From CAKZLS01 sp963771545 (GTDB lineage Bacteria > Pseudomonadota > Alphaproteobacteria > Rhodospirillales > Defluviicoccaceae), in assembly GCA_963771545.1 (NCBI GenBank), contig CAVYTX010000002.1:2046001-2110000 (forward strand): a stretch of DNA of 64,000 nt. The letters run 5' to 3'. The notes under the pieces were generated by a model, which saw nothing but the letters and a program-made list of their open reading frames with translations, did no database searches and had not been told where the DNA came from. The translations under genes were made by a program, and so were the position numbers. Shown piece after piece: positions 1 to 9,397 of the stretch; the stretch's first letter is position 1, and every line of letters begins with the position of its first letter.

Positions 1-100
1 CGGCCATGGTTCGCCAATTGCGGGCCGAACCGAACAGTCCGTGCATGATCACCAGCGGCGGACCGTCGCCATGCTCGCTGAATGCCAGCGGAACGCTCAT
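1..100 (-). CDS. alpha/beta hydrolase, N-terminal fragment cut by window edge
   Basis: The ATG is at 98-100 on the minus strand and 33 codons are visible. They begin MSVPLAFSEHGDGPP and continue VIMHGLFGSARNW. The HG-LFGS stretch is the oxyanion-hole region of small alpha/beta hydrolases of the YbfF/esterase type; the nucleophile and catalytic His lie outside the window. The start is only 19 bp after the lpdA stop, so it is probably the last gene of the pyruvate dehydrogenase operon. Its substrate cannot be told. Confidence 0.75.
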   Translation of the reverse strand, partial: MSVPLAFSEHGDGPPLVIMHGLFGSARNWRTMA

Positions 101-119
101 CTAACGCACTCTAATTCAG

Positions 120-1895
120 CTACTTTTTCTTCGGCATGTAGAGGTCGGTGATGGTGCCCTCGAAGGCCTCGGCCGCGAACCCGATCGTCTCCGACAACGT
201 CGGATGCGGATGGATGGTGAGGCCGATGTCGGAGGCGTCGCAACCCATCTCGATGGCGAGCGTCGCCTCGGCGATGAGATCGCCGGCGTTGGGCCCGACG
301 ATGCCGGCGCCGATCAGCCGGTCGGTATCCTCGTCGAACAGCAGCTTGGTCATGCCCTCGTCGCGTCCGAGGCTGAGGCTGCGGCCGCTGGCCGCCCACG
401 GAAACCCGCCCTTGCCGTACTTGATCTTTTTCTCCTTGGCTTCGGTCTCGGTCACGCCCACCCAGGCCACTTCGGGATCGGTGTAGGCCACCGACGGAAT
501 GACCCTGGCGTCGAAGACGCTGTTGAGACCGGCCGCCACCTCCGCCGCCACCTTGCCCTCGTGCGTCGATTTGTGGGCCAGCATGGGCTGGCCGACGATA
601 TCGCCGATGGCGAAGATATGCGGCACGTTGGTGCGTTGTTGCTTGTCGACGGCGATAAATCCGCGCTCGTCGACGGTGATCCCGGCGTTTTCCGCGCCGA
701 TCTTCTTGCCATTGGGGCTGCGCCCGACCGCCACCAGAACCTTGTCGAACATGTCTTCGGCCGGGGCGTCCTTGCCCTCGAAGGCGACGCGGATTCCCTC
801 TTTCTCGGCGGTCATCTTGGTGACCTTGGTGCTGACGAAGATCTTATCGAACTTCTTCTCGGCGAACTTCTGATAGGGTCGGACGAGGTCCCGGTCGGTG
901 CCGGGCATCAGTCCATCCAGGAGCTCCACGACGGTGATCTTGGATCCCAGCGCGGCATACACGTCGGCCATCTCGAGGCCGATGATGCCGCCGCCCACCA
1001 CCAGAAGCCGCTTCGGTATGCCGTCCAGCTCCAAGGCGCCGGTGGAGTCGATGACACGCGGATCGTCGTAGGGAAAGCCGGGGATTTTCGCGGCCTGAGA
1101 GCCGGCGGCGATGATGGCCTGATCGAACGACACCACCTTGCGGCCGGCGCCCGTTTCGACCGCGAGCTGGTTCGGCGAAATAAACGCGCCGACGCCGGTC
1201 ACCACTTCCACCTTGCGCTGTTTGGCGAGGCCGGTGAGACCCTTGGTCAGCTTACCCACCACCGTGCTTTTCCAGGCGGCCAGCTTGGACGCGTCGATGG
1301 AGGGTTCGCCGAAGACGATGCCGTTTTCCGCCATCTCCTTGGCCTCGCCGATCACCTTGGCGGCGTGCAGCAGGGCCTTCGACGGAATGCAACCGACGTT
1401 CAAGCAGACGCCGCCCAGGGTTTCGTAGCGCTCCACCAGCACCGTCTTCTTGCCCAGATCGGCGGCCCGGAAGGCGGCTGAGTATCCGCCGGGACCGGAG
1501 CCCAGCACCAGCACCTCGGCGTGCAAGTCGCCCTCGGCGGTAGATTTAGCCGCCGGTTGGGGCGCGGTTGGCGGAGCCTTCTTTTCCTCTTTCGGGGCCT
1601 TCTTTTCCTCTTTTTTCGACGGTTCGGGAACGGGCGTATCCCCGGCCCCTTCGCCGGCGACGTCCATGGTCAGGATCAGGTCGCCCTCGGACACCTTGTC
1701 GCCCACCTTGACTTTCACCTCGGCGACCGTGCCCGACGCCGGCGACGGCACCTCCATGGTGGCCTTGTCGCTTTCCAGCGCGATCAGCGGTTCCTCGGCG
1801 CTCACCGAGTTGCCGGCCGAGACCAGAACTTCGATGATCTCCACGCCCTTGAAGTCGCCGATGTCGGGGACTTTGATCTCCTGAATGGTGCTCAT
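120..1895 (-). CDS. lpdA: dihydrolipoyl dehydrogenase (E3) with N-terminal lipoyl domain
   Basis: E3 of the pyruvate dehydrogenase complex: it reoxidises dihydrolipoamide with FAD and NAD+. The 591 residues start with a lipoyl domain (residues 1-80, lipoylated Lys44 in ESDKATMEVPSP) and a Lys/Glu/Pro-rich linker. A flavoprotein disulfide reductase follows: FAD-binding GSGPGGYSAA, redox pair Cys164/Cys169 in GGVCLNVGCIPSK, NAD-binding VVGGGIIGLEMA and the C-terminal HPHPTLSE acid-base motif. A lipoyl domain on E3 is a known variant that accompanies homodimeric AceE complexes. It starts 15 bp after aceF ends, so it is co-transcribed, and it is complete. Confidence 0.97.
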   Translation of the reverse strand: MSTIQEIKVPDIGDFKGVEIIEVLVSAGNSVSAEEPLIALESDKATMEVPSPASGTVAEVKVKVGDKVSEGDLILTMDVAGEGAGDTPVPEPSKKEEKKAPKEEKKAPPTAPQPAAKSTAEGDLHAEVLVLGSGPGGYSAAFRAADLGKKTVLVERYETLGGVCLNVGCIPSKALLHAAKVIGEAKEMAENGIVFGEPSIDASKLAAWKSTVVGKLTKGLTGLAKQRKVEVVTGVGAFISPNQLAVETGAGRKVVSFDQAIIAAGSQAAKIPGFPYDDPRVIDSTGALELDGIPKRLLVVGGGIIGLEMADVYAALGSKITVVELLDGLMPGTDRDLVRPYQKFAEKKFDKIFVSTKVTKMTAEKEGIRVAFEGKDAPAEDMFDKVLVAVGRSPNGKKIGAENAGITVDERGFIAVDKQQRTNVPHIFAIGDIVGQPMLAHKSTHEGKVAAEVAAGLNSVFDARVIPSVAYTDPEVAWVGVTETEAKEKKIKYGKGGFPWAASGRSLSLGRDEGMTKLLFDEDTDRLIGAGIVGPNAGDLIAEATLAIEMGCDASDIGLTIHPHPTLSETIGFAAEAFEGTITDLYMPKKK

Positions 1896-1910
1896 TGCGA
1901 TCTCCCCCGA

Positions 1911-3287
1911 TTACAGGACAAGGCGGCGAACGTCGCCGAGTATGAACGCGAGATAGGCGGCGAAACGGGCCGCCAGCGCGCCGTCGATCACCCGGTGGTC
2001 ATAGGACAGCGACAACGGCAGAATCAGCCGCGGCACGAACGCGCCATCCTGATAGACCGGTTGCATCTTGGAACGGCTGACGCCGAGGATGGACACCTCC
2101 GGCGCGTTGACGATGGGCGTGAAGCCGGTGCCGCCAATGCCGCCGAGGCTGGAGATGGTGAAACAGCCGCCGGCCATGTCGTTGGGACCAAGCTTGCGGG
2201 CGCGGGCCTTCTCGCTGATCTCGCCCATTTCGCGGGCCAGATCGAAGATGCCCTTGCGATCCACGTCGCGAATGACGGGCACCACGAGGCCCTCGGGCGT
2301 ATCCACCGCCACGCCGATGTGGAAGTATTTCTTAAGAATCAGGTTCTCGCGGGTCTCGTCCAGCGAGGCGTTGAACACCGGGAACTCGCGGAGCGCCGCC
2401 ACCGAAGCCTTCAACAGAAAGGCCACCATGGTTAGGCGGAAGCCCTGTTTCTTGGCTTCTTCGTTCATCTCCTTGCGGAACGCTTCCAGGTCGGTGATGT
2501 CGGCGTCTTCGTGATTGGTGACATGGGGGATAACAACCCAGTTGCGATGCAGCCCGGCGCCGGACAGCTTTTTAATCTTACTGAGCGGCTTGATCTCGGT
2601 CTCGCCGAACGCAGAGAAGTCCAGCTTGGGCCAATCGGCCACCGCGAGCCCGCCCGCGGGAGCGCCCGCCGCCACCGCGGCCTGGGGCGGACTTGCCAGA
2701 ACGCCCTTGATGAACGCCTGGACGTCATCCTTGAGAATCCGCCCCTTGGGCCCGGTTCCCTGGATCCGGCCGAGGTCGGCTCCGAGTTCGCGGGCGAACC
2801 GGCGTACCGAAGGGCTGGCGTGAGCCTTGGAGAACGCCGCTTCGTCCACCGGACCGCCCGCCACCGGCGCCGCCGGCGCGGCGGGAGGCGGAGAGGCCGG
2901 CGCGGTGGTGACCGGCGCGGGGGCCTTGTCCTCGGCGGGCGGCTTCTCCTCGGCGGCAGCGTCCTTATCGGCCGGCGCCTTCTCCTCGGCGGTAGCCACT
3001 TTTTCGGCCGGCTCGGCGGCCAATTCCCCATCGGCCGATTCCCCATCGGCCAATTCCATCGTACAGACAAGCGATCCTTCCGAAACCTTGTCGCCGACCG
3101 AAACCTTGACCTCCTTGACCGTGCCGGAGCGCGGCGACGGCACCTCCATGGAGGCCTTGTCGCTTTCGAGCGTGATCAGCGGGTCGTTTTCCCCGACTTC
3201 ATCGCCGGCGGAGACATTGACCTCGATGATTTCCACATCCTTGAAATCACCGATGTCGGGCACCAAAACGTCGTGAACGGCTCCCAT
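1911..3287 (-). CDS. aceF: pyruvate dehydrogenase E2, dihydrolipoamide acetyltransferase
   Basis: Transfers the acetyl group from lipoyl-lysine to CoA and forms the complex core. Its 458 residues contain one lipoyl domain (1-80, Lys44 in ESDKASMEVPSP), then a long Ala/Pro/Glu-rich swinging arm (about 80-140). A peripheral subunit-binding domain (SPSVRRFARELGADLGRI) and the catalytic 2-oxoacid dehydrogenase acyltransferase domain follow, with His431 in SYDHRVIDG near the end. There is one lipoyl domain instead of the three in E. coli; the second sits on lpdA. The gene lies 58 bp downstream of aceE. Confidence 0.96.
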   Translation of the reverse strand: MGAVHDVLVPDIGDFKDVEIIEVNVSAGDEVGENDPLITLESDKASMEVPSPRSGTVKEVKVSVGDKVSEGSLVCTMELADGESADGELAAEPAEKVATAEEKAPADKDAAAEEKPPAEDKAPAPVTTAPASPPPAAPAAPVAGGPVDEAAFSKAHASPSVRRFARELGADLGRIQGTGPKGRILKDDVQAFIKGVLASPPQAAVAAGAPAGGLAVADWPKLDFSAFGETEIKPLSKIKKLSGAGLHRNWVVIPHVTNHEDADITDLEAFRKEMNEEAKKQGFRLTMVAFLLKASVAALREFPVFNASLDETRENLILKKYFHIGVAVDTPEGLVVPVIRDVDRKGIFDLAREMGEISEKARARKLGPNDMAGGCFTISSLGGIGGTGFTPIVNAPEVSILGVSRSKMQPVYQDGAFVPRLILPLSLSYDHRVIDGALAARFAAYLAFILGDVRRLVL

Positions 3288-3345
3288 CGTGCTCGCCCCT
3301 TTTCATTTCCCGTCATTTTCCCGCCGACGGCGGTTTCAGCTTTGT

Positions 3346-6018
3346 TTAGACCGTCACCGGGTTCGGTTTCTCCGGATCGATATCGTACTTCTTGATGGCC
3401 TCGGCGACCTTGGAGGCCGGGACCGTCCCCTCGTCGGCGAGCGCCTTGAGGGCGGCGACCGCCACGTAATAGCGGTTCACCTCGAAGAACTTGCGGAGTT
3501 TGGCGCGGGTGTCGCTGCGCCCGTACCCATCGGTGCCGAGGGTCACGTAATGGGCGGGAACGAACGGCCGGATCTGCTCCGGAAACGCGCGCATGTAGTC
3601 CGTCGCCGCGATCACCGGCCCGGTGCGGCCGGCGAGGCACTGGGTCACATAGCTCGTCCTTGGATCATCCGTGGGATGGAACATGTTCCAGCGGTTAACG
3701 TCGATACCTTCGCGGCTCAGTTCGTTGAAGCTGGGACAACTCCAGACATCGGCGGAGACCCCGAAGTCCTTCTCCAGAAGCTCCGCCCCGGCAATGACCT
3801 CGCGGAGGATGGTGCCGCTGCCGAGCAACTGAACGCGCTGCTTTTTCTTTTTGCCGCCGCCACCCTCTTGAAACAGATACATGCCCTTGAGGATACCCTC
3901 CTCGGCGCCCTTCGGCATATCGGGGTGACTGTAGTTCTCGTTCATGACGGTGATGTAGTAGTAGACGTTTTCCTGATCCACATACATGCGCTTGAGCCCG
4001 TCGTGCAGAATCACCGCCACCTCGTAGCTGAAGGTCGGGTCGTAGGCGACGCAGTTGGGAATGGTCGCGGCCAACAGGTGGCTGTGACCGTCCTGGTGCT
4101 GCAGTCCCTCGCCGGCCAAGGTCGTGCGGCCCGCGGTGCCGCCCAACAAGAACCCCCGAACCTGAATGTCGCCCGCCGCCCACGCCAGGTCGCCGACCCG
4201 CTGGAAACCGAACATGGAGTAATAGATGTAGAAGGGGATCATGCTGATCCCGTGATTGCTGTAGGACGTTCCGGCGGCCATCCATGACGCGAAGGCTCCG
4301 GCCTCGGTGATGCCTTCCTGGAGGACCTGGCCCTTGCGGTCCTCGCGGTAGTACAAGAGCTGACCGGCGTCCTCCGGACGGTAAAGCTGCCCCTCCACCG
4401 AATAGATGCCGATCTGGCGGAACAGCCCTTCCATGCCAAAGGTGCGGGCCTCGTCGGCGACGATGGGAACCACGTGCTTGCCCACCTTCTTGTCTCTCGT
4501 CAGCGCCGTCAGCATGCGAACGAACGCCATCGTCGTGGAGATCTCACGATCGCCGGTGCTCTTCATCTGCGCATCGAAGATACTAATATCGGGGATCTCG
4601 AGGGGATCGGCGTTTCTCCGGCGACTCGGCAGGTAGCCGCCGAGGGCCTTCCGACGTTCGCGGATGTACTTGATCTCATGGCTGTCATCGGGCGGGCGGT
4701 AATAGGGCGCCTCGCCGACCTTGTCGTCGGAAATCGGTATCTTGAACCGGTCGCGGAAGGCCCGAAGCGCGTCCTCGTCCATCTTTTTCTGCTGGTGGGT
4801 GATGTTCTGGCCCTCGCCGGCCTCCCCCATGCCATAGCCCTTGACCGTCTTGGCGAGGATCAGGGTCGGCGCTCCGGTATGCTGGCTCGCGGCGGCATAG
4901 GCGGCGTATACCTTTTGGGCGTCGTGACCACCGCGGTGGAGCCTCCAGATGTCGTAGTCGCTCATATCGGCGACCATCTCCTTCAGCTCGGGGTACTTTC
5001 CGAAGAAGTGCTCGCGCGTGTAGGCTCCGCCATTGCGTTTGAACGCTTGGTATTCGCCGTCGACGCACTCCTCCATGCGTCTGCGCATGAGCCCCTGGGT
5101 GTCGCGCATGAACAGCGGATCCCAATTCGACCCCCACAGCACCTTGATGACATTCCAGCCGGTGCCGCGGAAATTGCGCTCCAATTCCTGAATGACGCTG
5201 CTGTTGCCTCGGACGGGCCCGTCCAGCCGCTGCAGGTTGCAATTGATGACGAAGACCAGGTTGTCGAGTTTCTCGCGCGTCGCCAGCGAAATGGCGCCCT
5301 GCGATTCCGGCTCGTCCATCTCTCCGTCGCCCATGAACGCCCAAACCTTGCGGCCGGTGGCGTCGATAATGCCGCGGTCGTGCAGGTAGTTCATGAACCG
5401 CGCTTGATAGATGGCCTGAATGGGACCGAGTCCCATGGAGACGGTAGGGAATTGCCAGAAGTCGGGCATCAGCCAGGGGTGCGGATAGGACGACAGGCCG
5501 CCGCCGTCCACCTCCTGACGGAAACTCTCCAGGTCGGCCTCGGTCAGCCGTCCTTCCATGAAAGCGCGAGCGTAGATGCCCGGCGCCGAGTGTCCCTGAA
5601 GGAATAGCATGTCGCCGCCATGATTTTCGCTGGGCGCGTGCCAGAAATGATTGAAGCCCACCTCGTAGAGCGTCAGGCTGGAGGCGAAACTGGCGATGTG
5701 ACCACCCAGTTCCGTGGTCTTGCGGTTGGCGCGCACCACCATCGCCATGGCGTTCCAGCGGGTGATCGTGCGAATGCGCCACTCCAACTCGTCCTCGCCC
5801 GGGCTCTGCTTCTCCTCGGACGGCAAAATGGTGTTGACGTAAGGGGTGTTGGCGTTGAACGGAAGACCGACGCCGGTTTCCCGCGCCTTCTGGGCCAGCC
5901 GCTCGATGAGGTACTGAACCCGCTCCGGTCCCTCGTAATTCAAAACGGACTGAAGCGCCTCCATCCATTCCTGGGTTTCGCCCGGATCAATGTCGCCTTC
6001 TCGTGGAAAATCTAACAT
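3346..6018 (-). CDS. aceE: pyruvate dehydrogenase E1, homodimeric type
   Basis: Thiamine-diphosphate enzyme that decarboxylates pyruvate and reductively acetylates E2. The 890-residue length is normal for the single-chain type. The ThDP/Mg2+ motif GDGEMDEPES and the downstream INCNLQRLDGPVRGN stretch are intact. I start it at MLDFPREGDI (ATG at 6016-6018) because GAGGAGAGA lies just upstream on the coding strand and the family begins here; an open extension of 28 codons further upstream looks non-conserved. It is the first gene of aceE-aceF-lpdA-hydrolase. No PdhR-type operator was recognised. Confidence 0.97.
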   Translation of the reverse strand: MLDFPREGDIDPGETQEWMEALQSVLNYEGPERVQYLIERLAQKARETGVGLPFNANTPYVNTILPSEEKQSPGEDELEWRIRTITRWNAMAMVVRANRKTTELGGHIASFASSLTLYEVGFNHFWHAPSENHGGDMLFLQGHSAPGIYARAFMEGRLTEADLESFRQEVDGGGLSSYPHPWLMPDFWQFPTVSMGLGPIQAIYQARFMNYLHDRGIIDATGRKVWAFMGDGEMDEPESQGAISLATREKLDNLVFVINCNLQRLDGPVRGNSSVIQELERNFRGTGWNVIKVLWGSNWDPLFMRDTQGLMRRRMEECVDGEYQAFKRNGGAYTREHFFGKYPELKEMVADMSDYDIWRLHRGGHDAQKVYAAYAAASQHTGAPTLILAKTVKGYGMGEAGEGQNITHQQKKMDEDALRAFRDRFKIPISDDKVGEAPYYRPPDDSHEIKYIRERRKALGGYLPSRRRNADPLEIPDISIFDAQMKSTGDREISTTMAFVRMLTALTRDKKVGKHVVPIVADEARTFGMEGLFRQIGIYSVEGQLYRPEDAGQLLYYREDRKGQVLQEGITEAGAFASWMAAGTSYSNHGISMIPFYIYYSMFGFQRVGDLAWAAGDIQVRGFLLGGTAGRTTLAGEGLQHQDGHSHLLAATIPNCVAYDPTFSYEVAVILHDGLKRMYVDQENVYYYITVMNENYSHPDMPKGAEEGILKGMYLFQEGGGGKKKKQRVQLLGSGTILREVIAGAELLEKDFGVSADVWSCPSFNELSREGIDVNRWNMFHPTDDPRTSYVTQCLAGRTGPVIAATDYMRAFPEQIRPFVPAHYVTLGTDGYGRSDTRAKLRKFFEVNRYYVAVAALKALADEGTVPASKVAEAIKKYDIDPEKPNPVTV

Positions 6019-6368
6019 CGTGCTCTCTCCTCGCTGACCCTGTGGACACGCGATTCCCGTTGTCAAAAGCGACAGAAGAGCAAAACCGGGGTGCGGCGGC
6101 ATGTCCGCGCCGCGGTTTCACGGGATCGACACCGCACAGGCCTGGACCGATATGTCCAATGTGGGGCGGCACTCGATGTCGTCAAAGCGCAATATTGCCG
6201 GTTCGATCGATTTTGCGACCGTGCGGTCCGCGGCTTCGTCTCCCTGTCGTTCGGCGCCGGGCGATCTTTTCGCGCCCGGTTCATTCGCGGCAAGTTAACA
6301 ATCGGTTGCAAGCGAAGCAAACACAACGTTGACCCTCGGCCGCTTTTCGTTCCCGCCGGGCGGAATTC

Positions 6369-6394
6369 AAAAAAACCCCCGCGCAATGCGCGGG
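6369..6394 (-). terminator. rho-independent terminator of the glycine-zipper lipoprotein gene
   Basis: On the minus strand the stem CCCCGCGC, loop ATT and GCGCGGGG are followed by a run of seven T. It lies about 65 bp past the stop of the 6460-6822 gene, in the orientation expected for that gene. Confidence 0.85.
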
Positions 6395-6412
6395 GCGTTC
6401 CGATCCGAAAGC

Positions 6413-6438
6413 GGCGGGGTCGGGTGCGCGACCCCGCC
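6413..6438. repeat. 10-bp perfect inverted repeat
   Basis: GGCGGGGTCG and CGACCCCGCC are separated by six bases, between the lipoprotein stop and the terminator. It has no T tract of its own, so it may reinforce termination or protect the mRNA 3' end. Confidence 0.6.
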
Positions 6439-6459
6439 ACCGAACCATTCAGCAGAACC

Positions 6460-6822
6460 TCAATACTGGTTTTGCTGTTTTAGTTGTTGGTTCTGGGCCT
6501 CAAGTTGCCGGCTTCTGGCTTCCGCCGCTTGGCGTTTGTCTCTCTGATCGACAATGTAGCCAGTGCCGGCGCCCAACGCCGTACCGGCCGCGGCGCCAAT
6601 CGCGGCGCCTGTCCCCGGAACGCCGGCAAAAGCGCCGACGATAGCGCCCAGCGCCGCGCCGCCCGCCGCGCCAATTCCGGCGCCGCTCACGGTCCGCTGC
6701 TCCGTCTCGTTCATGGTGCAGCCAACAAGAATCACGACAATCGCGATCAGCATGGGGAAGATCAGGCGAAGATTTCCCAGCGTCCTCGGCTCGACGGATT
6801 TGATCAAATCAGTGTTGTTCAT
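6460..6822 (-). CDS. glycine-zipper outer-membrane lipoprotein
   Basis: The 120 residues start at MNNTDL, with GAAGGA nine bases upstream. A hydrophobic signal (about 19-34) ends in the lipobox LVGC with lipidated Cys35. A glycine-zipper segment follows (GIGAAGGAALGAIVGAFAG and GAAIGAAAGTALGAGTG, about 47-90), and then a Gln-rich coiled-coil tail (QLEAQNQQLKQQNQY). Glycine-zipper lipoproteins of this type (YMGG/SlyB-like) pack in or under the outer membrane. It is single-gene, with its own terminator downstream. The exact role is unknown. Confidence 0.8.
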   Translation of the reverse strand: MNNTDLIKSVEPRTLGNLRLIFPMLIAIVVILVGCTMNETEQRTVSGAGIGAAGGAALGAIVGAFAGVPGTGAAIGAAAGTALGAGTGYIVDQRDKRQAAEARSRQLEAQNQQLKQQNQY

Positions 6823-6852
6823 CTTACGCAGTCCTTCCGCCCTCTATCCGAC

Positions 6853-7248
6853 CTACGTGCCACAGGGCCATTTGTTCACAACCGCCCTGAACACCGTCTC
6901 CATGGGACGTTCCGAGAGATACTGGGGATTGGCCTTGGCGTACGCAACGAAGACATTCACCAAATCTTCAAGCTTGGTCCCTTGGGGCGCGCAGGCAATC
7001 CGCGGAAACTCCGGTGTTCCCGCCACGGCGTCATGGAATTGCGCGCCGCCCTGAAAATATCCGGCGCAATACGCCATCGACACGGCGTAATGCTCGTGAC
7101 CCGGCGAAAGCGTGCAGACATCGAGCAAATCCCCGGACGTCGCGAGCTGGTAGTCGTCGAATGCGAACGAGTTGGGACTGGCTGCCTGCGCAACGGTCGC
7201 CGCCCATCCCAACATGGCGACCGCTATCCCGAACGCTGCGTTTCTCAT
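6853..7248 (-). CDS. exported Rap1a/Tai-family protein
   Basis: The 131 residues begin with a clear Sec signal peptide (MRNAAFGIAVAMLGWAATVAQA). The mature part has the Rap1a/Tai pattern: LLDVCT, a central YCAGYFQG, IACAPQG, and a C-terminal FRAVVNKWPCG with conserved cysteines. Characterised members are immunity proteins against type VI amidase effectors, but many are orphan periplasmic proteins. No effector gene is next to it, so an immunity role is not shown. I start at MRN (CAT at 7246-7248); an upstream in-frame extension would bury the signal peptide. Confidence 0.75.
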   Translation of the reverse strand: MRNAAFGIAVAMLGWAATVAQAASPNSFAFDDYQLATSGDLLDVCTLSPGHEHYAVSMAYCAGYFQGGAQFHDAVAGTPEFPRIACAPQGTKLEDLVNVFVAYAKANPQYLSERPMETVFRAVVNKWPCGT

Positions 7249-7380
7249 GGAATGTCCCTCTAAAAAAATTCTGGCTGGCAGGCCCCGGACCTGTCCTCTC
7301 TCCATCCCTAACGTTTCTCTATAAAGCGAGGAAGGCTTGTGGACAAGCCCCGCCGTTTGAGTCGGATTTGTGCGAATCGC

Positions 7381-7722
7381 CTACTCCGCCGCCGATGGAA
7401 CGGGCTCTTCGGATGCCGGCGCGGGATCGGCGCGATCGGACGGCCAATCGTCCTCCGGCATGGCGAGATCGAGGGGCGTTCCGGTGGCGTGGGCATAGAG
7501 AACGAGATCGTTCAGAAGCTCCGCCTCCTTGTCCGCGTGGCGCTTGTTGCGGCGAATCGATACCAGCTTGGTGAGTGCCTGGACGTTGAAACCGTCGTGC
7601 TTGGCCTCGGCCTTAACTTCCTTCAGATCGGCCCGGAGCGCGTCGATCTCGTCGAGCAAATGCTCGATTCGTTGGGCGTAAGCCGTCAGCTTGCCGGCGG
7701 CGGTGGTGTTGCGGCCTATCAT
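7381..7722 (-). CDS. gapR: GapR-family DNA-binding domain protein (DUF2312)
   Basis: The 113-residue protein has the GapR core: helical AAGKLTAYAQRIEHLLDEI, then EVKAEAKHDGFNVQALTKLV and RRNKRHADKEAELLNDLVLY. In Caulobacter GapR clamps overtwisted AT-rich DNA and helps topoisomerases. The family is a hallmark of Alphaproteobacteria and supports the taxonomic call. The Pro/Glu-rich tail after residue 90 is variable. I start at MIGRN (CAT at 7720-7722); the 50-residue upstream extension is not family-like. Confidence 0.9.
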   Translation of the reverse strand: MIGRNTTAAGKLTAYAQRIEHLLDEIDALRADLKEVKAEAKHDGFNVQALTKLVSIRRNKRHADKEAELLNDLVLYAHATGTPLDLAMPEDDWPSDRADPAPASEEPVPSAAE

Positions 7723-7917
7723 TTTTGGTTGTTCCTCGCGATACGGTCTCGGGCGGCGGCGTGGTCGATATCCGTCTGCCCGATGGGTTGGCCTCATGCT
7801 GTGCCAGAAAAACGGCGCCGCGCCAACAATTGAAACCTGGGAGTCCCGGGGATAGAGGTTTATGTCGGCCAATCGAGTTCATCTCGCTTCGCGGTCTCGC
7901 CCAACGGGAGTCGATAC

Positions 7918-8823
7918 ATGGCGCAAGAAAAAATCCGGTTTGCCCCCGGCACTCTGTCGCGGACCGTGAAGAAAAGGACGGAGCACGCCATTAGCCGTGG
8001 CGCACTGCATTCCATCCGGACGGACCAGCGGTTCATCGAACAGGGCGGCGTGCGGTTTGTCGTTCGTTCGGTTTCCAATCTCGCGCGAAGGGACCGGGAC
8101 CGGGTCTCGGAAGCAGCGACGGCCGCAACAGGCGGAGCGCGCGGCAACCCGTTCTTGCCCTACGATCCGGACCTTTTCATGACCGACATTTCCGCGACGC
8201 ATCTGTGTCTGTTGAACAAGTTCAATGTCATGGACCATCACCTGCTAATCGTCACCCGCGTTTTCGAGCATCAGGACACGCTCCTGACGTTGAATGATTT
8301 CGAGGCTCTGTGGGCGTGCCTGACCGAGATCGACGGCCTCGGCTTTTACAACAGCGGCGCAGTCGCGGGGGCAAGCCAGCCCCACAAACATCTCCAAATC
8401 GTGCCCGTCCCCATCGCAAGCGAAGGGCCGGCCATTCCCATGGAACCGCTTATGAAAACGATTGGAGCCGAGGGCGCGATCGAAGACATCCCGGGCCTTC
8501 CCTTCGTACACGCGTTTAGCCGTCACGAGCCCGCGGCAGGATCGGAGAACCTGCACCGGCGCTATCTTGGCATGCTGGATCTTCTCGGCCTGGCCATGGT
8601 CGCCCCGGGCGGACGGCCGCGCGCGCCGAAGCCTTACAACCTGCTTGTGACCCGTGCATGGATGTTGCTGGTGCCCAGGTCCCGGGAACATTTTGACTCG
8701 ATTTCGGTCAATGCGCTGGGTTTCGCCGGTTCCCTGTTCGTCCGCGACGGAGAGCAGATGGAGAAAATCGGACGGCACGGCCCGATGACCGTTCTTCGCT
8801 CCGTTGCTTTGGTCCACGATTGA
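7918..8823 (+). CDS. ATP adenylyltransferase (Ap4A phosphorylase-like)
   Basis: A 301-residue HIT-superfamily protein. The segment NPFLPYDPDLFM, then LLNKFNVMDHHLLIVTRVFEHQ, and the active-site GASQPHKHLQIVP (His156, His158, Gln160) match Apa1/Apa2-type phosphorylases, which split Ap4A into ADP and ATP. This branch carries HxHxQ and a C-terminal extension (PKPYNLLVTRAWMLLVPRS). It is divergent from gapR with a 195-bp shared upstream region. Complete. Confidence 0.9.
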   Translation: MAQEKIRFAPGTLSRTVKKRTEHAISRGALHSIRTDQRFIEQGGVRFVVRSVSNLARRDRDRVSEAATAATGGARGNPFLPYDPDLFMTDISATHLCLLNKFNVMDHHLLIVTRVFEHQDTLLTLNDFEALWACLTEIDGLGFYNSGAVAGASQPHKHLQIVPVPIASEGPAIPMEPLMKTIGAEGAIEDIPGLPFVHAFSRHEPAAGSENLHRRYLGMLDLLGLAMVAPGGRPRAPKPYNLLVTRAWMLLVPRSREHFDSISVNALGFAGSLFVRDGEQMEKIGRHGPMTVLRSVALVHD

Positions 8824-8959
8824 CGGCTCGTAGTCGGCAACGGCCCCGGCCTATTGCACCGCATTTTTACATACAGAGAGTTGCGCGAGGGAACGACGCG
8901 CTTAGATTTAGACGTATCGAACACTACTTAATCGTTGATTTGAAAAGGGGAGTAGAGAG

Positions 8960-9397
8960 ATGGGAATTTTCGATTTTGTGAAGGCCGCGGGCAGAGCACT
9001 GGGGATCGGCGGTGACGAGCCGCCGAAATCCGAGGATCTGGCCAGCGAGTTGAGCGGCCTCGGCCTTGGCGCCAAAGACATGCAGATCGAGGTGGACGGA
9101 GACACCGTCAAGGTGAAGGGTAAAGCCGCGAGCCAGGAGGAGAAGGAAAAGATCGTGCTCGCGCTCGGCAACGTGGAAGGCGTGGCCAAGGTCGAAGAGG
9201 ACATCAGCGCCGGCGACGGCGGCGGCGAAGCGACCTTCTATACGGTCAAGAGCGGCGACACGCTGTCGGCGATCTCAAAGGCGCACTATGGCGACGCGAA
9301 CAAGTACATGGCGATCTTCGAGGCCAACAAACCCATGCTGTCCAGCCCGGACAAAATCTATCCCGGACAGGTGTTGCGGATTCCGGCTGAAGGTTAG
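8960..9397 (+). CDS. kbp: BON-LysM potassium-binding protein (YgaU/Kbp)
   Basis: The 145 residues align end to end with E. coli YgaU/Kbp as I remember it: MGIFDFVKAAGRALG start, BON domain (about 35-85, KIVLALGNVEGVAKVEEDI), then a C-terminal LysM (about 95-144, FYTVKSGDTLSAISK to PGQVLRIP). Kbp is a soluble K+ sensor. There is a purine-rich AAGGGGAGTAGAGAG directly before the ATG. It heads a run with the lipoprotein, XpaC and TelA genes. The stop codon lies in the first unit of a short tandem repeat. Confidence 0.92.
   Translation: MGIFDFVKAAGRALGIGGDEPPKSEDLASELSGLGLGAKDMQIEVDGDTVKVKGKAASQEEKEKIVLALGNVEGVAKVEEDISAGDGGGEATFYTVKSGDTLSAISKAHYGDANKYMAIFEANKPMLSSPDKIYPGQVLRIPAEG

Larger units (their letters stand above)
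6019..6459. other. intergenic region upstream of aceE
   Basis: This stretch between the aceE start and the end of the lipoprotein gene has no credible gene; short open frames are present on both strands but lack family resemblance. It should hold the aceE promoter, but I could not pick out -35/-10 boxes with confidence. The left part lies upstream of aceE; the right part carries two palindromes described separately. Confidence 0.6.

Noticed and set aside
204..1481. Long antisense open frame opposite lpdA
   Set aside because: Shadow of the GC-rich lpdA gene; Arg/His/Gly-rich, no recognisable domain.
6853..7248. T6SS immunity protein as a sign of a secretion locus
   Set aside because: The Rap1a/Tai family has many orphan members, and no effector or T6SS gene is nearby.
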